From: Roseovarius aestuarii
GTDB lineage: Bacteria > Pseudomonadota > Alphaproteobacteria > Rhodobacterales > Rhodobacteraceae
Direction: 5' to 3'
Length of the DNA: 64,000 nt
Assembly: GCA_027214255.1 (NCBI GenBank)
Contig: JAPWHL010000003.1
Coordinates: forward strand, 109,054-173,053
In this document: piece by piece, positions 8,572-16,969 of the stretch
Layout: each line of letters begins with the position of its first letter
Numbering within the stretch: the first letter of the stretch is position 1
Position numbers and translations under genes: made by a program
Notes under the pieces: model-generated
What the model saw: the letters and a program-made list of their open reading frames with translations, nothing else
The model's database searches: none
What the model was told of the DNA's origin: nothing

Positions 8572-10790
8572 TGAAGACCCCATTTGATATCATTGGGTAT
8601 GCCCAGCCGTTGGTGTCCCACACAGGCGAGAAGGTCGCGTTCAAGCTCAGCGCAGATGCTGCCGTGAATGCGGATGTTGATGTCGTCCGCCTGCTATGTG
8701 CCGATCCCAAGCCGACCGGCCCGGGGGTGGAGTATGAAGTGGTTGAACCGATCACAAGGAACATCCGGCTTGATCGCTATCAAAAGGCCCCCGCGGGGTC
8801 CTATGCCTACTTGCCTCTGCGTACAGAAAATGAGCCCGTTGCAATTGGGATGCTTGTTTGGCCCACTCTTCTTAAGAAGACGCGCCAAACTGTTTTTTCC
8901 CGTTGGGATGGCGACAATGACAAAGGTATTGAGCTGTCGCTGGGCGGCGATGGCCGCCTGACGCTGTATGTCAGTGACGGGGATACAAACCAGACACTGA
9001 CGTCAGACGCCATGTTGGAAACCCGCCGCTGGTACTTTGTTGCGGCGGTGGTAAATCAACAGGCGCAAACGATGACGCTGCGGATCGATGGGATCGACAC
9101 GCAGCTATTGGATGATTTTACAGACACCCAAAGCGCACCACTGAAGATCGGTAACACCGCTGGTGACAAGACTCCGCTGGTATTGGCATGTCGGATCACC
9201 AGCCAAAATAGCCGCAAGATACCTGCAGATTGCTACAACGGGAAAATTGAACATCCCGTTGTTGCGACAGGCGATATCTCACTGGATGCGTTCAAGGATC
9301 TGATCACAGGAACCGAAAAGGGCTTGCCGCGGGGCAAGGTACTGGCCAATTGGGATTTCGCGGCCGATATTAAGGGCGCCAAAGTGACGGATGTATCTGG
9401 CAACGGGTTGCACGGCACGGTGTCAAACCTGCCCGCCCGCGCCGTAACGGGCTATCACTTTACGGGCAGCGTGCTGGATTGGCGCGGTGCACCGGAACAC
9501 TACGCGGCTATCCATTTTCATGACGACGACTTGTATGATTGCGAATGGGAGACCGACTTTGAATGGAAGGTGCCCGAAGGCGCAAAGACCGGTTTTTATG
9601 CTTTGCGGATCGCTAGCGAGGACACCGAATATTGGGTCAGCTTCTTTGTATGTGCGCGACCGTCGCAAGCCCAAAACAAGATCGCCTTCGTTGCCTCGAC
9701 CGCAACGTTTCTGGCCTATGCGAATACCCGGCACCGGATGGATGTCGGCCATATCGAACAGCTGTACAATGCCCTGATCGAGGTGTCCCCGACCGAGGCC
9801 TACTTGCGCTGTCGCCGTGACCTGGCACCTTCAACCTATGACACGCACGCCGACGGAAGCGGTGCATTTTACAGCTCGCCCCGCCGCCCCATACTGAACA
9901 TGCGGCCAGGCAAATATACCTTTAACTACATCAACGACTCTCATCTGATTGCGTGGCTGGAAAAGAAGGGCATAGAGTACGATGTGATTGCCGAAGATGA
10001 CATTCACGAGCACGGCAATGACCTGCTGTCGAAATATGATGTTGTGATAACGGGCAGCCACCCCGAATATATTTCCACCCCCATCCTCGAGGCTTTTGAG
10101 ACCTACCAGAATTCGGGTGGGCGGCATCTGTATCTGGGGGGGAATGGGTTTTATTGGCGTATCGGATACCCGACTGACGCACCCGGGGCGATTGAAATGC
10201 GTCGGGGTTTCGCAGGCGTGCGCACATGGGAAAGCGACCCCGGCGAGGTGCATCTGTCCTCAAACGGTGAACCGGGTGGCCTGTGGCGCGAACATGGCAA
10301 AGCCCCTCAGAAACTGGTGGGGGTCGGGTTTTCATCCTGTGTCTTTGACCGATCAACCTATTTTCGACGCACTGCAGATAGCGACAATCCGAAGGTTGCG
10401 TTCATCTTTGAGGGCATTGGGCGGGATGAAAAAATCGGCGACTTCGGTTTTCGGGGGAATGGGGCTGCGGGGATGGAGCTGGATCGTGCGTCCGAAGCCT
10501 TGGGTACACCGCGTCACGCCCTTGTCGTTGCAACAACCGAAGACGTGGGGGCGGGTGGGTCTGTCACATCCGAGGAATTCATCACCACACCACGCGCCAT
10601 CGACGGCGAACAGAACGGCCGGGTGCGTGGCGACATGGTGTTCATGGAAACGCGCAATGGCGGGGCGGTTTTCACCCCCGGTTCGATCGCCTGGCCAACG
10701 TCTCTTTTGCACAATGGCACCGATAACAACGTGTCGCGCATCACTGAAAACGTCATCAAACGGTTCTTGGATCCCAAGGCGTTTCGCTGA
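8571..10790 (+). CDS. N,N-dimethylformamidase-like large (beta) subunit
   Basis: The 739-residue protein is close in length to DMFase large subunits (about 760). The layout is a beta N-terminal part, a LamG/concanavalin-like segment at about 90-230 (TVFSRWDGDNDKGIELSLGG, then RRWYFVAAVVNQ), and a catalytic part from about 300. The catalytic part includes ATFLAYANTRHRMD, the KYTFNYINDSHLIAWL stretch and VVITGSHPEYIS. Known DMFases bind one iron through two Tyr and one Glu; Tyr in FLAYAN and Glu in HPEY are plausible ligands here, by inference. The genes downstream encode an NHLP peptide and a YcaO protein, an unusual setting for this enzyme. Confidence 0.82.
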   Translation: MKTPFDIIGYAQPLVSHTGEKVAFKLSADAAVNADVDVVRLLCADPKPTGPGVEYEVVEPITRNIRLDRYQKAPAGSYAYLPLRTENEPVAIGMLVWPTLLKKTRQTVFSRWDGDNDKGIELSLGGDGRLTLYVSDGDTNQTLTSDAMLETRRWYFVAAVVNQQAQTMTLRIDGIDTQLLDDFTDTQSAPLKIGNTAGDKTPLVLACRITSQNSRKIPADCYNGKIEHPVVATGDISLDAFKDLITGTEKGLPRGKVLANWDFAADIKGAKVTDVSGNGLHGTVSNLPARAVTGYHFTGSVLDWRGAPEHYAAIHFHDDDLYDCEWETDFEWKVPEGAKTGFYALRIASEDTEYWVSFFVCARPSQAQNKIAFVASTATFLAYANTRHRMDVGHIEQLYNALIEVSPTEAYLRCRRDLAPSTYDTHADGSGAFYSSPRRPILNMRPGKYTFNYINDSHLIAWLEKKGIEYDVIAEDDIHEHGNDLLSKYDVVITGSHPEYISTPILEAFETYQNSGGRHLYLGGNGFYWRIGYPTDAPGAIEMRRGFAGVRTWESDPGEVHLSSNGEPGGLWREHGKAPQKLVGVGFSSCVFDRSTYFRRTADSDNPKVAFIFEGIGRDEKIGDFGFRGNGAAGMELDRASEALGTPRHALVVATTEDVGAGGSVTSEEFITTPRAIDGEQNGRVRGDMVFMETRNGGAVFTPGSIAWPTSLLHNGTDNNVSRITENVIKRFLDPKAFR

Positions 10791-10826
10791 GCCTTACAAT
10801 ATGAAAATCACGAGAAGGAAAATGTA

Positions 10827-11129
10827 ATGAGCACTGTTCAGTTTCAGGACTACTATGGTCAGGTCGTTGCGCGCGCATGGACTGACCCCGATTTCAAGGC
10901 GCGGCTCAAGACCGAGCCAAGGGCGGCGCTGGCTGAAATGGGTCTTGGCTATCCCGAGGATGTCCGTTTGGAATTGCATGAAAACGAACCCGAAGTCATG
11001 CATCTGGTGATCCCGCCGCAACCCAGCGAAGATGAACTGTCCGTCATGGAAATCGACAAGATTAAGGATGGTACGGTTGTGCCTTGCTATATCATTCCAA
11101 CCAAAGGCCGCTGGCAGTTGATGAAATAG
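10827..11129 (+). CDS. NHLP-type (nitrile-hydratase-leader-like) peptide, candidate RiPP precursor
   Basis: This 100-residue peptide has a good ribosome binding site (AAGGA, 8 nt from the ATG). Its first 75 residues match the nitrile-hydratase alpha-like leader fold: ARAWTDPDFKARLKTEPRA (about 15-33), then ALAEMGLGYPEDVRL, then VMHLVIPPQPSEDELS. The remaining tail of about 24 residues has one cysteine (TVVPCYIIPTKGRW) and two threonines. The cobalt/iron-binding CTLCSC motif of true nitrile hydratase is absent, so it is not that enzyme. With a YcaO gene 27 nt downstream, it is most likely a modified peptide or a peptide carrier for the YcaO enzyme. Confidence 0.78.
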   Translation: MSTVQFQDYYGQVVARAWTDPDFKARLKTEPRAALAEMGLGYPEDVRLELHENEPEVMHLVIPPQPSEDELSVMEIDKIKDGTVVPCYIIPTKGRWQLMK

Positions 11130-11155
11130 CGCGCCGCGTTCCTTTGGGTCAGAAC

Positions 11156-12604
11156 ATGAACTTCGCCGCATCGGCCAATGCCTGTCAAACTGTGGCATTG
11201 GCCGATGCTGTTTGCGTCCAAAGGTCCGACACGGACAGCACTCTTGTCCGTGTTTCTCAACGGGAACTTCTGTTGAAGGGGCCGGTGTTCAACGCTTTGC
11301 TGCCTCTTTTGGATGGTACCCGCGCGGCGCATCAGCTGGTGGCGTCGCTCAGCACCCGGTTTGAGGCGCTGGCCGTGTGGCTGGCCATCGAACTGTTGAA
11401 AAAGCACTGCCTGTTGCGAACTGCGGGTCAAACCCTTGCTGGACCTTTGCCTGATCTGAAGATGCAACAGATCGACGTGCCCGCACCCTATCATTTCTAT
11501 TGCGCTAAAATGGTGCCACCCGATCCGGGCGTGCCGCCGATCCATGTCGGCGGGTTTGGCGAAACGGCCCTTGAGGCGATGGCAAAATGTCGGGGCGAGG
11601 CTGTCGAGCGGTGGTTTGGGTTTCTTAACAAAAAGACAGACCGCGTTACAGCTCGCAAAGTAGATCTGGAGGGGCGGGTCTTTGATCCATCCGAGCTGTT
11701 GAATTTCAGCGACCGTCAATTCGCTATGCGCGAAAGCCTTAACCGCAGCACCGGCGGCTTGGATGTTGTCCCGCATCCGTTTGACCCCGATGTCGCAATT
11801 GATTGGAGCCCGGCGCACAACATGGGATCGGGCGAAAAATGCTGGTTGCCAACTGCGCTGGTTTACTATTCGTCACAACCGGTTTCTGGTTCCGAATTCG
11901 GTGTGGCTGACTCAAATGGATGTGCGGCTGGGCCCAGTTTCGAACGGGCCTGCCTGTCTGGCCTTCTTGAACTGATCGAGAGAGACGCCTGCGCAATCTG
12001 GTGGTATAATCAGATTATCCCGCCAACTATCGATGCCCGCGCATTTGGCGATGATGCTTTGGATCGGTTGATGGATTTTGTCGCAACGGGGCAGCGCAAC
12101 GTTCGTCTGTTGGATCTGACGCATGATTTTGAAATCCCCGTCGTTGCAGCGGTCAGTTGGAATGGGTCTACGTTCCACCGGCCCAAGCTGGGGCTGGGCA
12201 TTGCGTTTGATCGGAAAAGCGCGGCCGTGAAGGCCGTGGGTGAATTGGTAACCCAGATTGTGACCACGCCCGAACAAAGCGGCGATAACAGCGCGAAATC
12301 TGCGCAACCGGTGCCCGCGCACGTGTTGGGCCGGTCTCCGGATTGGACGGAGGGCGGGCCGTCAACGATCGCTCTAACAGTGCCGAATCTTCTAAAGCTG
12401 TTGCGCGAGAAGGAGTTGACGGCCGTTGTTGTGGATCAGGCCGACAATGCCGGGCCTGTCGGCTCTGTTCGCGTCGTGGTGCCGGGCCTGCGTAGTCTTG
12501 CGGCCCGTTTTGGGCCGGGTCGACTGTTCAAGGCGTCCCCATCCCACACAGTTGATGAGCGCGCCATGATCACTTTCGGGACTATCTCATCTACATTCAT
12601 GTAG
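11156..12604 (+). CDS. YcaO-domain cyclodehydratase-like protein with N-terminal docking region
   Basis: I chose the ATG at 11156 (482 aa); the frame is open further upstream but would overlap the peptide gene. Residues 1 to about 95 look like a peptide-binding winged-helix/docking domain (LVRVSQRELLLKGPVFNALL, then LAIELLKKHCLLRT). The YcaO domain follows. It has the nucleotide-binding stretches GFGETALEAMAKCRGEAVER (about 130), SNGCAAGPSFERA with ELIERDACAIWW (about 255-285), and GLGIAFDRKSAAVKAVGEL. YcaO enzymes use ATP to activate peptide backbone amides, giving azolines, thioamides or amidines. The C-terminus lacks the Pro-rich PxPxP tail of classical azoline synthases. No dehydrogenase or exporter gene is nearby. 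Confidence 0.85.
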   Translation: MNFAASANACQTVALADAVCVQRSDTDSTLVRVSQRELLLKGPVFNALLPLLDGTRAAHQLVASLSTRFEALAVWLAIELLKKHCLLRTAGQTLAGPLPDLKMQQIDVPAPYHFYCAKMVPPDPGVPPIHVGGFGETALEAMAKCRGEAVERWFGFLNKKTDRVTARKVDLEGRVFDPSELLNFSDRQFAMRESLNRSTGGLDVVPHPFDPDVAIDWSPAHNMGSGEKCWLPTALVYYSSQPVSGSEFGVADSNGCAAGPSFERACLSGLLELIERDACAIWWYNQIIPPTIDARAFGDDALDRLMDFVATGQRNVRLLDLTHDFEIPVVAAVSWNGSTFHRPKLGLGIAFDRKSAAVKAVGELVTQIVTTPEQSGDNSAKSAQPVPAHVLGRSPDWTEGGPSTIALTVPNLLKLLREKELTAVVVDQADNAGPVGSVRVVVPGLRSLAARFGPGRLFKASPSHTVDERAMITFGTISSTFM

Positions 12605-12630
12605 AAGGGGTGGAGTTGATACATTCGCCG

Positions 12631-14412
12631 TCAGGAAAACAACACGCCTCCAAAACAGGCCGCAAATCCGATTGCCGACAGAAGAACCCGGTAGACTAGA
12701 CTGGTGCGCCCGATCAATGCGTAAGACAGGCAAGACAGGCCGAAACCCACCAAGACAAAGGCAATCAACGCGCCGGTCGTGTTGGTGGACATACGGATCA
12801 GATCGGGGTTTGCGATCATAGCCAGCGGGATGATGTACAGACCAAGCCCCAACGCCATTGCCGTCAGGGCCACCTTAAGCCAGTTTTCACCAATCATCCC
12901 CGCTGCGATAAAGACCGCACCACAAACAGGCGGCGTGATCGTCGACAAAAGGGCAAACCAGAACACAAACAGATGCGCCTGCAACGGTTCCAACCCTAGC
13001 TGGATCAAGGCAGGGCCCGCGACCGAGACACAGATGACATAGGCCGCCGTTGTCGGCACCTCCATTCCAAGCAAAAGGCAGGCCAATGCAGTCAACAGCA
13101 GCGCAGGCCATAGCGACCCACCGGACCCCGAAAGGATGATCGACGTGATTTTGATTCCCAGCCCGGTAATCCCCAAAACACCGATGATGATCGATGCGCA
13201 AATGATGATGGCTGCGATCATGGCCACCTGCTGGCCAATGGCTATCGTGGCGTCGGCTATACGCCCCAACCCCTGGGCGAGGTTCATGCGTGGAGTGGCG
13301 TCGAAAAACAGCGCTGCTGCCCCTGCGAAAATGGCCAAAACGGCGGCATATTGCGGAGTGAACCCTGCGCCGAACATGGCGATCAGAAGGACCGAGAATG
13401 GCACCAGAAAAAACGTCGAGGTGATCACAACCATTCGCGAACTGGGCCGCTGTTCCTCGGGGACGGCCAGAAGGTCAAACCGTTGCGCATAGGCGTTGAT
13501 CCCCATCCATACCGTCAGAAAATAGAGGATCGCGGGAAACACTGCGGCCAGCATAATTTGGGTATAGGGCACGCCGGTCAATTCGACCATGACAAAGGCA
13601 CCGGCCCCCATCAGAGGCGGCATGATTTGCCCACCGGATGAGGCCACGGCCTCAACTGCGGCGGCCAGCCGTTTGGGATAGCCCAGCTTGGTCATTGCGG
13701 GCAATGTGATCGCGCCTGTCGACGCAACATTGGCCGATGCCGACCCCGAGATCGACCCAAACAGTGCCGATGACAGCACCGATACCTTGGCCGCGCCCCC
13801 CGTTAAACGCCCCGCCGCTGCCGAGGCAACGTTCATGAACCCTTGCCCGGCTTCGCCCGCGTTCAGAACTGCACCAAAGATGACAAAAATCGCTACGACC
13901 CCGACGGACACACCTGTCAGACTGCCCCAAAGGCCGCCCTCGGCCACGACCAACGTACCCAGAAAGCTGCGCAATGGCGTGCCTGCATGGCCAAATTCAC
14001 CGGGGATATGTTGTCCGTACAATCCGTAAAGCAACGCGAAAAGCGCCACCAACGGCAAAGGCCAGCCGATCATGCGGCGTGCGCCCTCCATTGCGATCAG
14101 CAACAGCGTGACCGCCAGCGTAACCTGAAAACCGTCCTCCAGAAAACCGTACTGGTTGCGCAGCATTTGGTGGTTCAAGGCGATCCAGACACAGCCCGCG
14201 ACGCCGATGGTCGTGATCACAAGGCCGGACCACCAGCCCAACGGTGATCTGGCGGAATACAAGAAAACCCACGGCAGAATAAGCGCCATGTGTAGCGGGC
14301 GCGCCACCAGATTGGGAACCAACCCGTAAAAAATCAGGCCGATATGAAAGACTGCTGTGGCAACGCCAAACGCTATCCACACGCGTCGCGAGATGGGGGA
14401 AGGGGATATCAT
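12631..14412 (-). CDS. TRAP transporter fused permease (4TM/12TM type)
   Basis: The 593-residue protein combines a DctQ-like N-terminal membrane part (about 1-110) with a DctM-like part. Markers are SALFGSISGSASANVASTGA (about 210-230), GQIMPPLMGAGAFVMVELTG and STITPPVCGAVFIAAGMIG. Fused permeases of this kind work with TAXI-type binding proteins, and that gene lies directly upstream on the same strand. It converges on the YcaO gene with a 26-nt gap and no visible terminator. Confidence 0.9.
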   Translation of the reverse strand: MISPSPISRRVWIAFGVATAVFHIGLIFYGLVPNLVARPLHMALILPWVFLYSARSPLGWWSGLVITTIGVAGCVWIALNHQMLRNQYGFLEDGFQVTLAVTLLLIAMEGARRMIGWPLPLVALFALLYGLYGQHIPGEFGHAGTPLRSFLGTLVVAEGGLWGSLTGVSVGVVAIFVIFGAVLNAGEAGQGFMNVASAAAGRLTGGAAKVSVLSSALFGSISGSASANVASTGAITLPAMTKLGYPKRLAAAVEAVASSGGQIMPPLMGAGAFVMVELTGVPYTQIMLAAVFPAILYFLTVWMGINAYAQRFDLLAVPEEQRPSSRMVVITSTFFLVPFSVLLIAMFGAGFTPQYAAVLAIFAGAAALFFDATPRMNLAQGLGRIADATIAIGQQVAMIAAIIICASIIIGVLGITGLGIKITSIILSGSGGSLWPALLLTALACLLLGMEVPTTAAYVICVSVAGPALIQLGLEPLQAHLFVFWFALLSTITPPVCGAVFIAAGMIGENWLKVALTAMALGLGLYIIPLAMIANPDLIRMSTNTTGALIAFVLVGFGLSCLSYALIGRTSLVYRVLLSAIGFAACFGGVLFS

Positions 14413-14423
14413 GGAATCAAACC

Positions 14424-14453
14424 GCCTTGTCCCTGCCAGAACGGGGACAAGGC
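14424..14453 (-). promoter_or_regulatory. Hairpin between the TAXI binding-protein and permease genes
   Basis: GCCTTGTCCC (14424-14433) and GGGACAAGGC (14444-14453) form a perfect 10-bp stem with a 10-nt loop. On the coding (minus) strand it lies 7 nt after the binding-protein stop and 11 nt before the permease start, without a T-run. Its likely role is partial termination or mRNA protection favouring the binding protein, as for the element at 6327-6357. Confidence 0.65.
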
Positions 14454-14460
14454 ATTGCTT

Positions 14461-15417
14461 TTACATTTGCGCGTCACTTAACGTCGCGCCAATTTCCTTG
14501 TAATAGCGGATGGCGCCGGGGTGAATTTGCGTCGTGATGTTGTCCAGCATGTCCAGCGACACACCTGCCCACCATGCGGCATCTTTGGCCATGTTTTCGC
14601 GTGTTTCCCAGTATGTTTTGGTCAACGCATAGGCCGTGTCATCGTCCATCTTCGTTGTGGAATAGGCAACCACAGGCAAGGATGTCGTGGTGATGTCCTG
14701 ATCTTGGCCCGCATAGGTGCCCGCAGGGATCGCAATGCGCGTGCGTTTGGACTGGGCGATCTGATCATCTGTCAGTGAAATGACATTCACATCGGTCGAT
14801 GCGGCTGCTTCGATGACGTTTGGCGCGGGGTATGAACCTGCCGTCACGAAGCCGTCGATCTGGCCGTTCTTCAGGGCGTTCACCGCGTTCGACAGTTCCG
14901 AATCCGCCAAATTTACTTTGCCCTCCAGACCGAACAGTGTGAGGTATTTTTCACCCTCGCGTGCACCAAACGATCCGCTGCCAAGAAGGATTGTTTTGCC
15001 TTCCATTTCGGCAAATGTGGTGGCACCGCTGTCCTTGGACATGACAAAATGCATGGTCAATGACGGGATCGGAAACAGCGCGCGAATGTCTGCAAAGGAC
15101 GGATCACTTTTGCCTTCAAACATCGCTTTGCCGCCTTGGGCCAGTCCGACCAACGCAGGCGGTGTGGTAAACACATAATCAGCACCACGCGCACGCACTT
15201 CCATCACGTTCTGGACGGACCCTTGGCTTTCTTCGACGGTCACGGCGATGTCGCCGCCTGTGCCTGCTTTCATGGCTTCGGAAATTTGCACGGCCATCTG
15301 GAAATAGGACGACCCGGCCTTGGCGGACTTGTATGTGATACGTGTTTCAGCCGAGGCGTTGGCGGTCAGCATCAAGGCCGCTGCCGCAGCTGCACCGATT
15401 GTTTTCATAAAGGACAT
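14461..15417 (-). CDS. TAXI-family TRAP transporter solute-binding protein
   Basis: This 318-residue protein has a signal peptide (about 1-23, ANASA-ETR). The TAXI features are ITYKSAKAGSSYFQMAVQIS, the early loop that holds the ligand, then TVEESQGSVQNVMEVRARGA and DGFVTAGSYPAPNVIEAA. TAXI proteins bind small organic solutes such as amino acids or dicarboxylates; the ligand here is unknown. It is transcribed with the fused permease and is divergent from the LicD-like gene at 15695. The 277-nt gap between them must hold both promoters. Confidence 0.9.
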   Translation of the reverse strand: MSFMKTIGAAAAAALMLTANASAETRITYKSAKAGSSYFQMAVQISEAMKAGTGGDIAVTVEESQGSVQNVMEVRARGADYVFTTPPALVGLAQGGKAMFEGKSDPSFADIRALFPIPSLTMHFVMSKDSGATTFAEMEGKTILLGSGSFGAREGEKYLTLFGLEGKVNLADSELSNAVNALKNGQIDGFVTAGSYPAPNVIEAAASTDVNVISLTDDQIAQSKRTRIAIPAGTYAGQDQDITTTSLPVVAYSTTKMDDDTAYALTKTYWETRENMAKDAAWWAGVSLDMLDNITTQIHPGAIRYYKEIGATLSDAQM

Positions 15418-15694
15418 TGGTTCTCACTCCCTGCATATGTGCGCGTAGATTGTTCTTTAGCAGAGGAAAGGCAAGCGTTGCACTGCTGATATCGTCTGTA
15501 TCCCGCGTATTTATGTTTGTGGCGCGCCGTCACAAGAATGAAACATTACTGTAGCTATAGATGGGGGAAAGTGCGCGAGCACTGGAGGATTCCGGCGGTG
15601 TTTCTTGACAGTCCCCGGCATGGCCTACTTTAAGGGCCGTGTGGGCGCGCGCGTGTTGGCGCCTGATTGTTGAGTTGATGGGAGGTTGTGAACA

Positions 15695-16969
15695 ATGGAA
15701 AGCGATCAAGGTACCGCTAGGCGCAAGTCGCTGACAATGAGTGCCGCAATCGAAGCCGCCCGCGCCGCCCGTGAAGAGGGGCGGGATGATGTCAGTATCA
15801 ACCTGTTGGAAGAATGCCTGACCCGCGTCCCGACAAGTTCGGTTGTTTTGACGGATCTTGCCAGCCATCGCCTGCAGCAAGGCGCGCTGGATACTGCCAA
15901 AACCCTGATCAAACGCGCGATTATCCTGAACCCATCATATCAACCCGCTACGCAAACGTATTTGCGGCTGCATCAGGCTACGCAGGATCAAACCCCGTTA
16001 AAAGGCGCGCTTTTGGCCCGGTTTAAGTCGGACATGGCGGTTGTCTGGGCATTTTGTAAATTATGTCGCTCCAAGGCGGATCTGGACGAAATTTTCAAGG
16101 CACTCGCGCCCAACGGACCTTTGCCGGCCAAGTACATTCGTGCCGTCGGCAATGCTGCCTTGCGGGTTGACCAGTTTGATCTGGGGCGCAGCCTGTACTT
16201 GCGGGCGATCAAGAACGCTTCGGAAAAACTGTCGAATGAGGTCAAGCCAGCCAAATCCATTGGAGATGGAGGCACGCAGGCGCTCGTGGATATCGTCAGG
16301 TTGCTGAAGTCGGCCAATGTGCCGCATTTCGCAGCCGCGGGCACATGTCTGGGGTTGGTGCGTGAGGGCCGCCCGCTGCCGCATGATAATGATATTGACA
16401 TCGGCATCATGGAAGAAGATTTTGATCAGGCAAAGTTGATGGCGCTGGCGAATGCAAGCCCGCTGTTCACCTCAAGCCTGCCGCATCCCAAAACCCCGAA
16501 GGTCGGCCTGAAACATATCAATGGTGTCGAAATAGACCTGTTCAAGTTCTATCGGGAAAACGGAAAAATCTGGCACAATGGCGTTTTTGTGCGCTGGGGA
16601 AATAGACCGTTCGAACTGGAAAGCCGAACGTTGGACGGTACGGAAATTCTGATCCCCTCCGGTACGCCATATTTGGTGGAAAACTATGGTGAGAACTGGG
16701 ACCGTCCTGACCCGATGTTCAATTCTTTCCTGAACGGTGCCAATCGCGAAGTCATCTGGGATGAGTTTTATGCCGCTCATGTATTGCGCACGATCAACAT
16801 AACACTCCGCGAGGGCGCTTTGGCCAAGGCCGCGCATTTTATCCGTCAGGAAACCTCGGGGCCGTATCTGACACGCTTGGAACAGGACGTGTTGCGCGTA
16901 ATCGCCCAGATCGTTGACGATGAGCTTGCCCAGCGGGCGGCGGACAGCAAGGTGGCTCAAAATGGCTAA
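15695..16969 (+). CDS. LicD-family nucleotidyltransferase-like protein with TPR-like N-terminus, copy 1
   Basis: This 424-residue protein has a GGGAGG ribosome binding site before the ATG at 15695. Residues about 15-110 are helical, TPR-like repeats (VSINLLEECLTRVPTSSVV, then LIKRAIILNPSYQPA). From about residue 195 a LicD/fukutin-type domain appears, with AAGTCLGLVREGRPLPHDND and then DIDIGIMEEDFD. The aspartate cluster is the expected metal/nucleotide site. LicD proteins transfer phosphocholine or other phospho-groups to surface glycans. It is followed, with 8-nt overlap, by a second copy and then by phospholipid genes. The acceptor is unknown. Confidence 0.8.
   Translation: MESDQGTARRKSLTMSAAIEAARAAREEGRDDVSINLLEECLTRVPTSSVVLTDLASHRLQQGALDTAKTLIKRAIILNPSYQPATQTYLRLHQATQDQTPLKGALLARFKSDMAVVWAFCKLCRSKADLDEIFKALAPNGPLPAKYIRAVGNAALRVDQFDLGRSLYLRAIKNASEKLSNEVKPAKSIGDGGTQALVDIVRLLKSANVPHFAAAGTCLGLVREGRPLPHDNDIDIGIMEEDFDQAKLMALANASPLFTSSLPHPKTPKVGLKHINGVEIDLFKFYRENGKIWHNGVFVRWGNRPFELESRTLDGTEILIPSGTPYLVENYGENWDRPDPMFNSFLNGANREVIWDEFYAAHVLRTINITLREGALAKAAHFIRQETSGPYLTRLEQDVLRVIAQIVDDELAQRAADSKVAQNG

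Noticed and set aside
10827..11129. Small nitrile hydratase or thiocyanate hydrolase subunit
   Set aside because: It shares only the leader-like fold and lacks the CTLCSC metal-binding motif and the length of these subunits.
4163..15417. Bacteriocin gene cluster of classical type
   Set aside because: No exporter, immunity, protease or dehydrogenase gene is present, and the neighbours are importers and an amidase.
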